From an uncultured Eubacterium sp. (GTDB lineage: Bacteria > Bacillota > Clostridia > Lachnospirales > Lachnospiraceae): a stretch of 64,000 nt of DNA. This document shows, one piece after another, positions 33,175 through 43,616 of the stretch. Within the stretch, counting starts at the first letter, position 1. The number at the start of each line of letters is the position of its first letter. A program made the translations under genes and the position numbers. The stretch spans positions 1 to 64,000 of the forward strand of contig CAMEVC010000008.1 in the NCBI GenBank assembly GCA_945939115.1. Reading direction: 5' to 3'. Below the pieces are notes generated by a model, which saw only the letters and a program-made list of their open reading frames with translations, searched no databases and had not been told where the DNA came from.

Positions 33175-34137
33175 ATGGCAAATGTTAATAAAGACATTCA
33201 GGCTGCATTCATGGAAGCGGTTTCGAGTATTAAAGAATATGCAAAAGTAAATGGAAACACGGTTACAAGAGATGATATAAACAATTTTTTCAAGGATATG
33301 GCATTAGATGAGTCTAAGTTTCAGATGATTAGCGGATATCTTATGGCTAACAGCATTAAGATTGAGGGCGAGGCAGGTGATGACAACGAATTTCTTAACA
33401 TGATGGAAAATGCTGCTGCCAGCAAAGCAGGTGGAGAAGCTGAGGAAGAAGAGGACAGCGGTAATATATCTGAGGAAGAGAAAGAGGATAAGAAAGTTGC
33501 AGATGATATAGTAAGCCACCTCAATTATGAGGAGGATGAGAAATATCTGAAAATGTATCTTAATGACCTGTCAGGTATACAGCCTATGACAGATACTACA
33601 AGATCATATCTTCTTATGAATATTGTGGAGGATAAGGATAAGGAATCTCTTAAACTGCTTACAGAGAGCTATCTTGAGAAAATAGTTGGCTGGATTGAAC
33701 CTTTCCGTGGAAGGGGAGCACTCGCCTGTGATCTTATACAGGAGGCTAATCTTGCAATGACAGCATACATCGGACAGCAGGAATGGCTCAATAATTATGA
33801 GTGGAAGGATAAGATAAAGGAGGGAAGTTCACAGGATCTTCTCGATGTGATAAAGGAGATTGACAAGGCTGTACAGGAAGAGATTGAGGGCAGTCTTAAC
33901 ATGATGATTGATGAGCAGCAGGATGTTAATATGGTGTCCGGAAAGATACTCAATAAGGTTAATCTTGTGAACGACTGGGCTGTGAGATTAAGAGAGGAAC
34001 TTGGAAGAAAACCTACAGTTAAGGAAGTGGCTGAAAATATGGGAGTCTCAGAAAATATAGTTACAGAGGCAATAAGACTTTCAAGTGAAACAATTGAAGA
34101 TATTGATTATGAAAAGAGCGCTCCAGGGAAAGAATAA
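33175..34137 (+). CDS. Sigma-70-like protein with regions 1.1/1.2/2.1-2.2 and 3-like segment, no recognisable 2.3-2.4 or 4
   Basis: YLKMYLNDLSGIQPMTDTTRSYLLMNIVEDKDKESLKLLTESYLEKIVGWIEPFRGRGALACDLIQEANLAMTAYIG and VRLREELGRKPTVKEVAENMGVSENIV. Confidence 0.7.
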   Translation: MANVNKDIQAAFMEAVSSIKEYAKVNGNTVTRDDINNFFKDMALDESKFQMISGYLMANSIKIEGEAGDDNEFLNMMENAAASKAGGEAEEEEDSGNISEEEKEDKKVADDIVSHLNYEEDEKYLKMYLNDLSGIQPMTDTTRSYLLMNIVEDKDKESLKLLTESYLEKIVGWIEPFRGRGALACDLIQEANLAMTAYIGQQEWLNNYEWKDKIKEGSSQDLLDVIKEIDKAVQEEIEGSLNMMIDEQQDVNMVSGKILNKVNLVNDWAVRLREELGRKPTVKEVAENMGVSENIVTEAIRLSSETIEDIDYEKSAPGKE

Positions 34138-34273
34138 GTTAATATATTTAACTATTAAAAGGATATCGAGAAAATTTTAACAATTAATATTGATTTTAAT
34201 TATGGCTTGGTATAGAATTAAAGGGAATTTTGTAATATTTACAAGAAAATATATGAAAAGAGGTTAATGTAAG

Positions 34274-35878
34274 ATGGCAAAAATCGATTTAAGCAAGTAT
34301 GGCATCACAGGTGCAACAGAGATCGTGTACAATCCTTCTTATGAATTATTATTCGAGGAGGAGACAAAGTCTACAAACGAGGGCTATGAAGTTGGTAAGG
34401 AAAGTGAGCTTGGTGCAGTTAATGTTATGACAGGTATCTACACAGGTCGTTCTCCTAAAGACAAGTACATCGTTGTTGATGAGAACTCTAAGGACACAGT
34501 ATGGTGGACATCAGATGAGTACAAGAACGATAACCATCCAATGTCAGAAGATGTATGGGCTAAGGTTAAGGACATTGCTAAGAAAGAGCTTTCTAATAAG
34601 AGACTTTTTGTAGTTGATGCTTTCTGTGGAGCTAACAAGGACACAAGAATGGCAGTTCGTTTCATCGTTGAAGTTGCTTGGCAGGCACATTTTGTAACTA
34701 ATATGTTCATTAAGCCAACAGCAGAAGAACTTGAGAACTTCGAGCCAGATTTCGTTGTATATAATGCTTCTAAGGCTAAGGTTGAGAATTATGCAGAGTT
34801 AGGTCTTAATTCAGAGACATGTGTAGCATTCAATATCACAAGCCATGAGCAGGTAATCATCAATACATGGTATGGTGGAGAGATGAAGAAGGGTATGTTC
34901 TCTATGATGAACTATTACCTTCCATTAAAGGGTATTGCTTCAATGCACTGCTCAGCTAACACAGATATGAACGGAGAGAACACAGCTATATTCTTCGGCC
35001 TTTCAGGAACAGGTAAGACAACTCTTTCAACAGACCCTAAGAGACTTCTTATCGGTGATGATGAGCACGGCTGGGATGACAACGGGGTATTCAACTTTGA
35101 GGGTGGATGCTACGCTAAGGTTATCAATCTTGATAAGGATTCAGAGCCGGATATTTACAATGCTATCAAGAGAAATGCTCTTCTTGAGAACGTTACACTT
35201 GATGATAATGGAAAGATCGATTTTGCAGATAAGAGTGTAACAGAGAATACACGTGTTTCTTATCCAATTGACCATATTAATAATATTGTAAGACCAGTTT
35301 CTTCAGCTCCTGCTGCTAAGAATGTTATCTTCCTTTCAGCAGATGCATTTGGTGTACTTCCTCCAGTATCTATTCTTACGCCAGAGCAGACACAGTACTA
35401 TTTCCTTTCAGGATTTACTGCTAAGCTTGCCGGTACAGAGAGAGGTATCACAGAGCCTACACCTACATTCTCAGCTTGCTTCGGACAGGCTTTCCTTGAG
35501 CTTCATCCAACAAAGTATGCTGAAGAGCTTGTTAAGAAGATGGAGAAGAGTGGAGCTAAGGCTTACTTAGTTAACACAGGATGGAATGGAACAGGTAAGA
35601 GAATTTCTATTAAGGATACTCGTGGTATAATTGATGCAATCCTTTCAGGTGCTATTAATTCAGCTCCTACTAAGACAATTCCTATGTTCAATTTCGAAGT
35701 TCCTACAGAGCTTCCAGGTGTAGATCCTAAGATTCTTGACCCAAGAGATACATATGCTGATGCTTCAGAGTGGGAAGTTAAGGCTAAGGATCTTGCTGCA
35801 AGATTTAACAAGAACTTTGCTAAGTACGAGGGTAATGATGCTGGTAAGGCATTAGTTGCTGCCGGACCACAGCTTTAA
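34274..35878 (+). CDS. pckA: Phosphoenolpyruvate carboxykinase (ATP)
   Basis: [25 protein letters not shown]. Confidence 0.97.
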   Translation: MAKIDLSKYGITGATEIVYNPSYELLFEEETKSTNEGYEVGKESELGAVNVMTGIYTGRSPKDKYIVVDENSKDTVWWTSDEYKNDNHPMSEDVWAKVKDIAKKELSNKRLFVVDAFCGANKDTRMAVRFIVEVAWQAHFVTNMFIKPTAEELENFEPDFVVYNASKAKVENYAELGLNSETCVAFNITSHEQVIINTWYGGEMKKGMFSMMNYYLPLKGIASMHCSANTDMNGENTAIFFGLSGTGKTTLSTDPKRLLIGDDEHGWDDNGVFNFEGGCYAKVINLDKDSEPDIYNAIKRNALLENVTLDDNGKIDFADKSVTENTRVSYPIDHINNIVRPVSSAPAAKNVIFLSADAFGVLPPVSILTPEQTQYYFLSGFTAKLAGTERGITEPTPTFSACFGQAFLELHPTKYAEELVKKMEKSGAKAYLVNTGWNGTGKRISIKDTRGIIDAILSGAINSAPTKTIPMFNFEVPTELPGVDPKILDPRDTYADASEWEVKAKDLAARFNKNFAKYEGNDAGKALVAAGPQL

Positions 35879-35919
35879 TTAAAAGCGATACAGTTATCAG
35901 AAACTGTTTATTATGTGAT

Positions 35920-35955
35920 AATGCCGCGTCTGTTTTTACGGACGTGGCATTTTAT
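35920..35955 (+). terminator. Terminator after pckA
   Basis: AATGCCGCGTC...GACGTGGCATT + TTT. Confidence 0.6.
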
Positions 35956-35984
35956 GTATATTTAACTTTTTTTCGCATATAATA

Positions 35985-36013
35985 TTGTGTAAAGAGAAAA
36001 GAAGTTGTATAAT
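35985..36013 (+). promoter_or_regulatory. 6S RNA promoter (TTGTGT-N17-TATAAT)
   Basis: Perfect -10 with 17-bp spacer. Confidence 0.6.
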
Positions 36014-36040
36014 CTATGTAAAGATACGGAACGTATCAAT

Positions 36041-36222
36041 TGAATATTTCCTGGGGCGCTCGCGAACCCACATTATTTTGATCCTACATTTCTTCGACGG
36101 GATTCCTATATCTCCATTCTAATGTCAAGCCTCCTTTGAGTGGAAGGCAGCGGTCTGGATGCGGTTGCCCACCTGGCTTAGCTAGGAGTCGAAAGCGTGG
36201 GAAACGGCGTTTTGGGATATAT
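36041..36222 (+). ncRNA. ssrS: 6S RNA (SsrS-like); ends approximate
   Basis: ATTTCCTGGGGCGCTCGCGAACCCA, TTGATCCTACATTTCTTCGACGGGATTC, GTTGCCCACCTGG, GTGGGAAACGGCG resemble Firmicutes 6S RNA; terminal stem AATATTTCC/GGGATATATT. Confidence 0.8.
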
Positions 36223-36223
36223 T

Positions 36224-36260
36224 AATGGGTTGTCATCGTAAGGTGACAACCCATTTTTTA
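36224..36260 (+). terminator. Terminator of 6S RNA gene
   Basis: AATGGGTTGTCA-N8-TGACAACCCATT + T5. Confidence 0.85.
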
Positions 36261-36349
36261 GGTCTATTATTAATTGAAAGTGCATATACTAGAAAGAGCT
36301 TGTCTTAGAATTTTTTTAATAATAATTCGTAAAACGAGGAGATGCACTT

Positions 36350-38083
36350 ATGAAAGATAAGATAAAGTATATATTTCTTATGAATTCTGCGCTGATAATA
36401 GTATTGTCGGCGGTCTGCGTATATATTTCGTCATTGATAAAGAGTCAATATAAAGGAAGCATTTCTGAGATAAATATTTATAAAAATGTATATGTTACTA
36501 ATATAAGTGCCGACAGGCTGACAGCTAATATGTATGGCAACATAAGAAGCTTTAAGGCTGGAAAGTTAAATGAGGATGTTACAGGATGCCTATGTGATAT
36601 TGTGATTAATGATGGCAGAGTTGTTGAAGTAAACACCAAGACAGATGTTGTCAGCGGAAAGGTATTATCTGTTTCTGATGATACAGTGGATATTGAAGGG
36701 TATGGAACAGTTAAGCTTGATGAAGATTTTATAATGTATGAAAAGGACAGCTCTATAATTAAGAATGCCAGCAGTATTATAGTTGGATATGCTCTTCAGG
36801 ATTTCATTGTCGCAGATGGAGAAGTGTGCGGTGCAATAAAGAATAAACCTCTTCTGGCTGATAATATCCGAGTTATAATAAAAACTAACGGATTTAAAGA
36901 TATATTTTTTACAGAGACAACATTTAGTGCTGATTCTGTAATTCAGGTTGAATACGGGGAAGAATCATTGCAGATACTTCCGGGAGAGAGCTTTACGGTT
37001 AATACTGACTCAGAACTGTTTCAGAGTGGAAGAGTAAAGCTTGTTTCAAAAGGAAGCGAGATAAGGTTTAATTCGATAACACGCGGTGTTGGTACGCCAG
37101 CCTATGGCGGGAGCATAGAACTTGTCAAATGCGATGAGGGTATTGTTGTTATTAACGAGGTCAATATAGAGGATTATCTCAAGAAAGTAGTTCCTAGTGA
37201 GATGCCATCAGGCTTTAATATAGAAGCACTAAAATGTCAGGCTGTATGCGCACGAAGCTATGCATATACAGAATTATCTAATAATTATTACAGTGCCTAT
37301 GGCGCGCATATAGATGATTCTATACAATTTCAGGTATATAACAATTCTGCAAGGAGTGATTCCACAGACAGGGCGGTGGAGGAGACATCAGGTCAGGTAT
37401 TGTCCTATAACGGTGAGACAATAAAGACCTATTATTATTCAACCTCCTGCGGAAGTACAACAGATGTGACACTATGGGGTAATACTAATGAGAAATATCC
37501 CTATTTTGTGGCAGAGTGTGTAGGTGGTATTGACAAAGGTCTGGCACTTACAGTAGAGTCAGAATTCACCCAATTTATCAAATCATATAATGAAGCTGAT
37601 TATGATTACGGATGTTCTCTTTATCGTTGGAAAATGGAAGAGACAGTGGATGAAATAAGTGACAGCTTTAGAAGACAGACAGGTAAGAATATAGGTAAAA
37701 TAAGTGATATTGATGTTGTTGAGAGAGTTAATGGCGGAGCAGCGGTAAGGGTTAAAGTTACAGGGGATAAAGGAGAGGTTATTCTTGAAAGCGAATCTGC
37801 AATAAGAGGAGCTTTTGGCAATTCAAATGTGGAGATGGAAACAATGACAGGAACAGCAAAATACGCTAATCTTCCAAGTACATTCTGCATATTTGAGAAA
37901 GTTATGGATGGAAAGAAGCTGACCGGATTTCGGATAACCGGAGGAGGATATGGACATGGGATTGGAATGAGCCAGAATGCTGCCAACAAAATGGCAGAAT
38001 CTATGACATATGCACAGATTCTGGAATTCTTCTACAGGGGAACCACACTTACTCTGATTTCTTCACAAGATAATGACGTATAA
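36350..38083 (+). CDS. SpoIID/LytB domain-containing protein
   Basis: YLKKVVPSEMPSGFNIEALKCQAVCARSYAY, TTDVTLWGN, GGYGHGIGMSQNAANKMA. Confidence 0.92.
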   Translation: MKDKIKYIFLMNSALIIVLSAVCVYISSLIKSQYKGSISEINIYKNVYVTNISADRLTANMYGNIRSFKAGKLNEDVTGCLCDIVINDGRVVEVNTKTDVVSGKVLSVSDDTVDIEGYGTVKLDEDFIMYEKDSSIIKNASSIIVGYALQDFIVADGEVCGAIKNKPLLADNIRVIIKTNGFKDIFFTETTFSADSVIQVEYGEESLQILPGESFTVNTDSELFQSGRVKLVSKGSEIRFNSITRGVGTPAYGGSIELVKCDEGIVVINEVNIEDYLKKVVPSEMPSGFNIEALKCQAVCARSYAYTELSNNYYSAYGAHIDDSIQFQVYNNSARSDSTDRAVEETSGQVLSYNGETIKTYYYSTSCGSTTDVTLWGNTNEKYPYFVAECVGGIDKGLALTVESEFTQFIKSYNEADYDYGCSLYRWKMEETVDEISDSFRRQTGKNIGKISDIDVVERVNGGAAVRVKVTGDKGEVILESESAIRGAFGNSNVEMETMTGTAKYANLPSTFCIFEKVMDGKKLTGFRITGGGYGHGIGMSQNAANKMAESMTYAQILEFFYRGTTLTLISSQDNDV

Positions 38084-38903
38084 GCTTCTCATCATTAATA
38101 AAATAGTTAATCTCTGCACCAATAAATATTATTATTATGCAGGCATACATCCATATTAGAGCAATAATAATTGTGGTAATGCTTCCATACATGTATGAGA
38201 AATTCGGTGAGTGGTCAACATACAGGGAATACAGAGCCGTGAACAGATACCAGCCTATAGCTGAGAAAAATGCACCTGGGATTTCCTTGTAGAATTTCTC
38301 CCTTCTTCGGGATGCAAGAGAAAATGCCACTGTAAAAAACAGAGTAAATATACTTGGAAACAGGAAGTGTTTACTGTTAAAAATACCTCTGAATACAGCC
38401 AGAACATTAGAAAGCTGTGGTATATTTCTCTGGGTAAAGTTCATGATATTGTTGCCGAAAACCATGAGAATCAGGCTGGCGATAATAAGTGCCATAAATA
38501 CAAGCGCATAAATACTTGCCCGCAGTCTCTCAAAAAACCAGTTCTTGCGGCTGTCTCTACCATATATCTGCATAAGACCGCGTACAATAGACATAAACCC
38601 CTTTCCTGCTGCCCATACGATACCGATGGCAGTGATAAGGGTGAGAGTTGTTGTGGAATTATCATATATATCTGAGAGCAGTCCCTGAACTATTGACTGT
38701 AATTGTGTCGGAAGAATTCCATTAATTATCAGTAAAAGATTATCCTGTGTGATTGGCAGATATTTAACAAGGCTCAGAAGTGCGATAAAGAATGGAAAAA
38801 AACTCAGCATAATATAATAACATGCTGAAGATGCATAATCGCCAATCCGGTCTTGTGATATTTTCGTTACTATTCTCTTTATAAATAAAATAAAATTATT
38901 CAT
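38049..38903 (-). CDS. YihY/virulence factor BrkB family membrane protein
   Basis: SACYYIMLSFFPFFIALLSL, WAAGKGFMSIVRGL, ALIWMYACIIIIFIGAEIN. Confidence 0.9.
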   Translation of the reverse strand: MNNFILFIKRIVTKISQDRIGDYASSACYYIMLSFFPFFIALLSLVKYLPITQDNLLLIINGILPTQLQSIVQGLLSDIYDNSTTTLTLITAIGIVWAAGKGFMSIVRGLMQIYGRDSRKNWFFERLRASIYALVFMALIIASLILMVFGNNIMNFTQRNIPQLSNVLAVFRGIFNSKHFLFPSIFTLFFTVAFSLASRRREKFYKEIPGAFFSAIGWYLFTALYSLYVDHSPNFSYMYGSITTIIIALIWMYACIIIIFIGAEINYFINDEKLIRHYLVKKSE

Positions 38904-39048
38904 GTCAGATTCCAAAACCTTTAATGTATTTGCAAGATATTATATGTTATTTTTTTGAATTTAGCAATTACTTGCAATAGTTTGCTATTTTATGTAAAAT
39001 GTGATTCGTGTAATTGCGCACAAATATTAAACCGGGAATAGTGATAAG

Positions 39049-39825
39049 ATGGGAATAAGTGTTAAGCTTCAGGTGTTTGAAGGCCCGCTGGATCTTTTAT
39101 TACATTTGATTGATAAGAACAAAGTTAATATATACGATATTCCGATTGCCATGATAACAGAGCAGTATATGGAATATGTGGAGCAGCTAAAGAAGGAAGA
39201 CCTTAATGTTGTGAGTGAATTCCTTGTGATGGCCGCTACTCTTCTGGATATTAAGTCCAGAATGCTTCTTCCTAAGGAAGTGGATGAGGAGGGCAATGAG
39301 GAAGACCCAAGAGCAGAACTCGTTGAAAAACTGTTGGAGTACAAGCTTTTTAAAGCTATGGCACAGGAGTTGAAAGATAAGCATAGTGATGCAGAGAGGT
39401 CTTATTATAAGAAACCGGATATTCCGGAGGAAGTGGCAGCATATACTCCGCCAGTCAATCTGTCTGAGGTTATCGGTGATGCAACGCTTTCCAGGTTGAA
39501 CCACATTTTTTCAGACGTGATGAGGCGCAAGGAGGATAAGATAGATCCGGTCAGAAGCAAGTTCGGCAAGATAGAGAAGGAAGAGGTTACCATGAGCGAA
39601 AAGCTTGTGGATATAAAAGCCTTTATGCTGGAACATGAGGAATTCAATTTCAGGGATCTGCTTATGGATAATCCGTCCAAGGTGGCTGTAATTGTAACAT
39701 TTCTTGTGGTGTTGGAATTAATTAAGACCGGGTTCGTTGAGGTGTGTCAGGATAGTCCTGACAAGGATATATTTATCAGGGTTGTAAGGAATCCGGAACT
39801 TATTGAAGATATAACTGAGGAGTAG
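39049..39825 (+). CDS. scpA: Segregation and condensation protein A
   Basis: FEGPLDLLLHLIDKNKVNIYDIPI. Confidence 0.95.
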   Translation: MGISVKLQVFEGPLDLLLHLIDKNKVNIYDIPIAMITEQYMEYVEQLKKEDLNVVSEFLVMAATLLDIKSRMLLPKEVDEEGNEEDPRAELVEKLLEYKLFKAMAQELKDKHSDAERSYYKKPDIPEEVAAYTPPVNLSEVIGDATLSRLNHIFSDVMRRKEDKIDPVRSKFGKIEKEEVTMSEKLVDIKAFMLEHEEFNFRDLLMDNPSKVAVIVTFLVVLELIKTGFVEVCQDSPDKDIFIRVVRNPELIEDITEE

Positions 39826-39829
39826 AATA

Positions 39830-40438
39830 ATGAGCATAGAACAGATGGAAGGCGTAATTGAGGCAGTTCTTTTTACCATGGGCGATTCCGTGGAAGTGGG
39901 GAAACTGGCAGATGCCATAGAACAGGATGTAGAAACTACTACTAAAATAGTTCATAATCTTATGGACAAATATGAATCAGACAATAGAGGAATCAGGATA
40001 ATTGAGCTGGAAAACAGTTTTCAATTATGCACCAAGCAGGAATATTATGATGCGCTTATCAAGGTGTGCAGCCAGCCAAGAAAGTACACTCTTACAGATG
40101 CCGCATTAGAGACATTGTCAATAATTGCATATAAGCAGCCTATTACTAAAATTGAGATAGAGAATATAAGGGGTGTTAACTCAGACAGAGCGGTGAGCAA
40201 ATTGGTTGAGTTAGGTCTTGTCAAGGAAGTGGGAAGACTGGATGCTCCGGGAAGACCTATGCTTTTCGGTACGACAGAGGATTTCTTAAGGTCTTTCGGC
40301 GTGCAGTCCATAGATGAACTTCCTGCCATCACAGAAGATATGGTGGAACAGTACAAGGAGGAAGCCGAGCTGGAGCTTGCTAATGAGAGCTTTAGCGAGG
40401 ATATGGATTCAGACGGACAGATAACTTTAGGTATATAA
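39830..40438 (+). CDS. scpB: Segregation and condensation protein B
   Basis: Follows scpA; ALETLSIIAYKQPITKIEIENIRGVNSD, GRLDAPGRPMLFGTTEDFL. Confidence 0.95.
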   Translation: MSIEQMEGVIEAVLFTMGDSVEVGKLADAIEQDVETTTKIVHNLMDKYESDNRGIRIIELENSFQLCTKQEYYDALIKVCSQPRKYTLTDAALETLSIIAYKQPITKIEIENIRGVNSDRAVSKLVELGLVKEVGRLDAPGRPMLFGTTEDFLRSFGVQSIDELPAITEDMVEQYKEEAELELANESFSEDMDSDGQITLGI

Positions 40439-40482
40439 TTGTTTGAGTTTTAGATTAGATAAAGAAAGGACAGGCGGTTTCA

Positions 40483-41898
40483 ATGGAAAAGGTTAATGCA
40501 TGGAAGAAGTATTCTTCAGAAGAAAGAAAGCAGGTGTTTGATTTTGCTGATGATTACAGACATTTTATATCTGAGTGTAAGACAGAGAGAGAATGTGTGA
40601 AGAGAGCTGTAGAGCTGGCAGAAAAGGCAGGTTACAGAAATCTTGAGGATGTGATTAAGAACAATGAAATGCTTAAGACAGGAGATAAAGTATATGCTGT
40701 CAATATGAAAAAGGCAGTTGTGCTTTTTAATATTGGAACAGAGCCTGTAAGTTCAGGAATGAACATCCTTGGCGCACATATTGATTCGCCGAGACTTGAC
40801 ATAAAGCAGAATCCTCTGTATGAGGATACAGAGCTTGTGCTTCTCGATACACATTATTACGGCGGAATTAAGAAATACCAGTGGGTTGCGCTTCCTCTTG
40901 CTCTTCACGGGGTTGTAGCATTAAAGAGTGGAGAGTGTGTTGATGTTGTTATCGGTGAGGATATGGATGATACAGTTGTAGGTGTGTCAGACCTTCTCAT
41001 ACATCTCGCTTCCAAGCAGATGGAAAAGAAGGGCAGTGCTGTGGTTGAAGGAGAAGACCTGGACATTCTTATCGGAAGCATGCCGGCATATGAAGAATCA
41101 ACAGAAGAATCTTCAGATAACCCATCTGATAAAGAAGAGAAAGAGGCTGTTAAAAAGAATATTCTTGCAATCCTTAAGGAGAAATACGGTATAGAGGAAG
41201 AAGATTTTCTGTCTGCAGAACTTGAGGCTGTACCAGCCGGTCCGGCAAGGGATTACGGTCTTGACAGAAGTATGATAATGGGTTACGGACATGATGACAG
41301 GGTGTGTGCATATCCGTCTCTCGTGGCACTTCTTAACACACCGGAGGTTTCAAGAACGGCTGTATGTATTCTTGTGGATAAGGAAGAAATCGGAAGTGTC
41401 GGTGCCACAGGAATGCAGTCACGTTTCTTTGAAAATATGGTAGCCGAGGTTATGGACAGATGTGGAGATTATTCAGAGCTTAAGTTAAGAAGAGCTCTTG
41501 CATGTTCTTATATGCTGTCTTCTGATGTAAGTGCGGCATACGACCCAAACTATGCGTCAGTATTTGAAAAGAAAAATGCTGCTTATTTTGGTAAGGGAAT
41601 GGTGTTTAACAAATATACCGGCTCCCGCGGTAAGAGCGGTTCTAATGATGCTTCAGCAGAATTTATCGGAAAGCTCCGCGCTACAATGGATGATGCAGAT
41701 GTAAGCTTCCAAATGGCAGAACTTGGAAAGGTTGATGCAGGTGGTGGTGGAACTATCGCATACATTCTGGCTAATCTTGATATGAATGTAATTGACAGTG
41801 GTATAGCAGTTCAGAATATGCACGCTCCGTATGAAGTTATAAGTAAGGCAGACCTTTATGAGACACTTAAAGGATATGAAGCATTTTTACGAATGTAA
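40483..41898 (+). CDS. M18 family aminopeptidase
   Basis: GAHIDSPRLDIKQNPLYED, DKEEIGSVGATGMQS. Confidence 0.93.
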   Translation: MEKVNAWKKYSSEERKQVFDFADDYRHFISECKTERECVKRAVELAEKAGYRNLEDVIKNNEMLKTGDKVYAVNMKKAVVLFNIGTEPVSSGMNILGAHIDSPRLDIKQNPLYEDTELVLLDTHYYGGIKKYQWVALPLALHGVVALKSGECVDVVIGEDMDDTVVGVSDLLIHLASKQMEKKGSAVVEGEDLDILIGSMPAYEESTEESSDNPSDKEEKEAVKKNILAILKEKYGIEEEDFLSAELEAVPAGPARDYGLDRSMIMGYGHDDRVCAYPSLVALLNTPEVSRTAVCILVDKEEIGSVGATGMQSRFFENMVAEVMDRCGDYSELKLRRALACSYMLSSDVSAAYDPNYASVFEKKNAAYFGKGMVFNKYTGSRGKSGSNDASAEFIGKLRATMDDADVSFQMAELGKVDAGGGGTIAYILANLDMNVIDSGIAVQNMHAPYEVISKADLYETLKGYEAFLRM

Positions 41899-41914
41899 TG
41901 GAAAGGGATAAGAT

Positions 41915-42871
41915 ATGAAGTGGAATAAATATTCGATTCAGACAACTACAGAGGCGGTTGACCTTATAAGCAGCGCCCTTAATGATTTGGGAATCGAAGG
42001 TATTGAGATAGAAGATAATGTGCAGCTCACTAAGGAAGAAGCAAAATCCATGTTTGTAGATTTCATTCCTGACCTTCCGCCTGATGACGGAAGAGCCAGA
42101 GTGAACTTTTACATTGACAGTGAGGATGATGATAAGTCCATGGTAAGCAGAGTTAAAGCAGAACTTGAGGAGTTGAGAACCTTTGTGGATATCGGGGAGG
42201 GTACGATTACTGAGTCTGAGACAGAGGATAAGGACTGGATTAACAACTGGAAACAATACTGGCATACATTTACTATTGGAGACCTGTATATTAAGCCGAC
42301 CTGGGAGCCTGTTACAGAGGAAATGCAGGGACATCCTGTTCTTAGTATCGACCCGGGAACAGCTTTCGGAACAGGTTCACATGAGACCACAAGAATGGTA
42401 ATAAGACAGCTCCAGAAGTATGTAAAGCCACAGGATGAAGTGCTTGACGTAGGATGTGGAAGTGGAATACTATCTGTTGTTGCGTTAAAATATGGCGCTG
42501 GACATGCCTTCGGCACAGACCTTGACCCTAATGCCATAATTGCATCAGAGGAGAATGCACAGCAGAACGGTATTGACAAGAAACAGCTTGAGGTCATAGA
42601 GGGTAATATCATAGATGATAAATATGTTAAGGATGCCTGCGGTTACGAGTGTTATGACATAGTGTGTGCCAACATTTTAGCAGATGTGCTTGAGCCGCTT
42701 TCAACATGTATTCATGAACATATGAAGCATGGTGCTTACTTCATTACTTCAGGTATAATTGATACAAAGGAGAATGAGGTAGCTGAGGCGTTCAGAAAGA
42801 ATAAGGAACTGGAGATTGTTGAGATAAACCATGATGGCGAGTGGGTTAATATTACAGCCAGAAGGAAATAG
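41915..42871 (+). CDS. prmA: Ribosomal protein L11 methyltransferase
   Basis: DPGTAFGTGSHETTRM, VLDVGCGSGILSVVALKYGA. Confidence 0.96.
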   Translation: MKWNKYSIQTTTEAVDLISSALNDLGIEGIEIEDNVQLTKEEAKSMFVDFIPDLPPDDGRARVNFYIDSEDDDKSMVSRVKAELEELRTFVDIGEGTITESETEDKDWINNWKQYWHTFTIGDLYIKPTWEPVTEEMQGHPVLSIDPGTAFGTGSHETTRMVIRQLQKYVKPQDEVLDVGCGSGILSVVALKYGAGHAFGTDLDPNAIIASEENAQQNGIDKKQLEVIEGNIIDDKYVKDACGYECYDIVCANILADVLEPLSTCIHEHMKHGAYFITSGIIDTKENEVAEAFRKNKELEIVEINHDGEWVNITARRK

Positions 42872-42873
42872 TT

Positions 42874-43614
42874 ATGTATCATTTTTTTGCAGAGCATGAG
42901 AATATTCACGATACTCATATTGATATCGTTGGAAGTGATGTCAATCATATCAGGAATGTTTTGAGATTCAGGCAGGGAGACAAGCTGCTTATAAGCAGCG
43001 GAGATAACGTTGATTATGAATGTTGTATTGCCACTATGTCTGATGAATATATAAGAGCAGATATAATCAGAGAAGACAGTAAGGGAAGAGAACTTCCATC
43101 CAGAATAATCCTGTTTCAGGGATTGCCAAAGGCTGATAAAATGGAGCTTATAATACAGAAGGCTGTTGAGCTTGGAGCTTACAGCATAGTTCCGGTTGCA
43201 ATGAAAAGAAGTGTTGTCAAGCTGGACGATAAAAAGGCCAAAGCCAAGGTTCTGCGTTGGAATTCAATTTCCCTCAGTGCAGCAAAGCAGAGCAAAAGAA
43301 GTATTATTCCGGAAGTTACAGAGGTGAAGACTTTCAAGGAAGCATTAAAGATGTCGTCTGAGCTTGATAAAATCCTCCTGCCTTATGAATGTGCGGATGG
43401 AATGGATAAGACAAGACGTGTGATTGAAGAAATCGGACATGGAGAGTCGGTGGGGATATTTATCGGACCGGAGGGAGGCTTTGACAGAGCAGAACTTGAT
43501 GAGGCAGTTGATGCCGGTGCCGAGGTAATCACGCTTGGAAACAGAATATTGAGAACTGAGACAGCAGGAATGATGCTCTTGTCAGTACTTATGTTCAACA
43601 TGGAAGGGAAGTAA
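42874..43614 (+). CDS. rsmE: 16S rRNA m3U1498 methyltransferase
   Basis: HIRNVLRFRQGD, FIGPEGGFDRAELD, LGNRILRTETA. Confidence 0.95.
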   Translation: MYHFFAEHENIHDTHIDIVGSDVNHIRNVLRFRQGDKLLISSGDNVDYECCIATMSDEYIRADIIREDSKGRELPSRIILFQGLPKADKMELIIQKAVELGAYSIVPVAMKRSVVKLDDKKAKAKVLRWNSISLSAAKQSKRSIIPEVTEVKTFKEALKMSSELDKILLPYECADGMDKTRRVIEEIGHGESVGIFIGPEGGFDRAELDEAVDAGAEVITLGNRILRTETAGMMLLSVLMFNMEGK

Positions 43615-43616
43615 AG

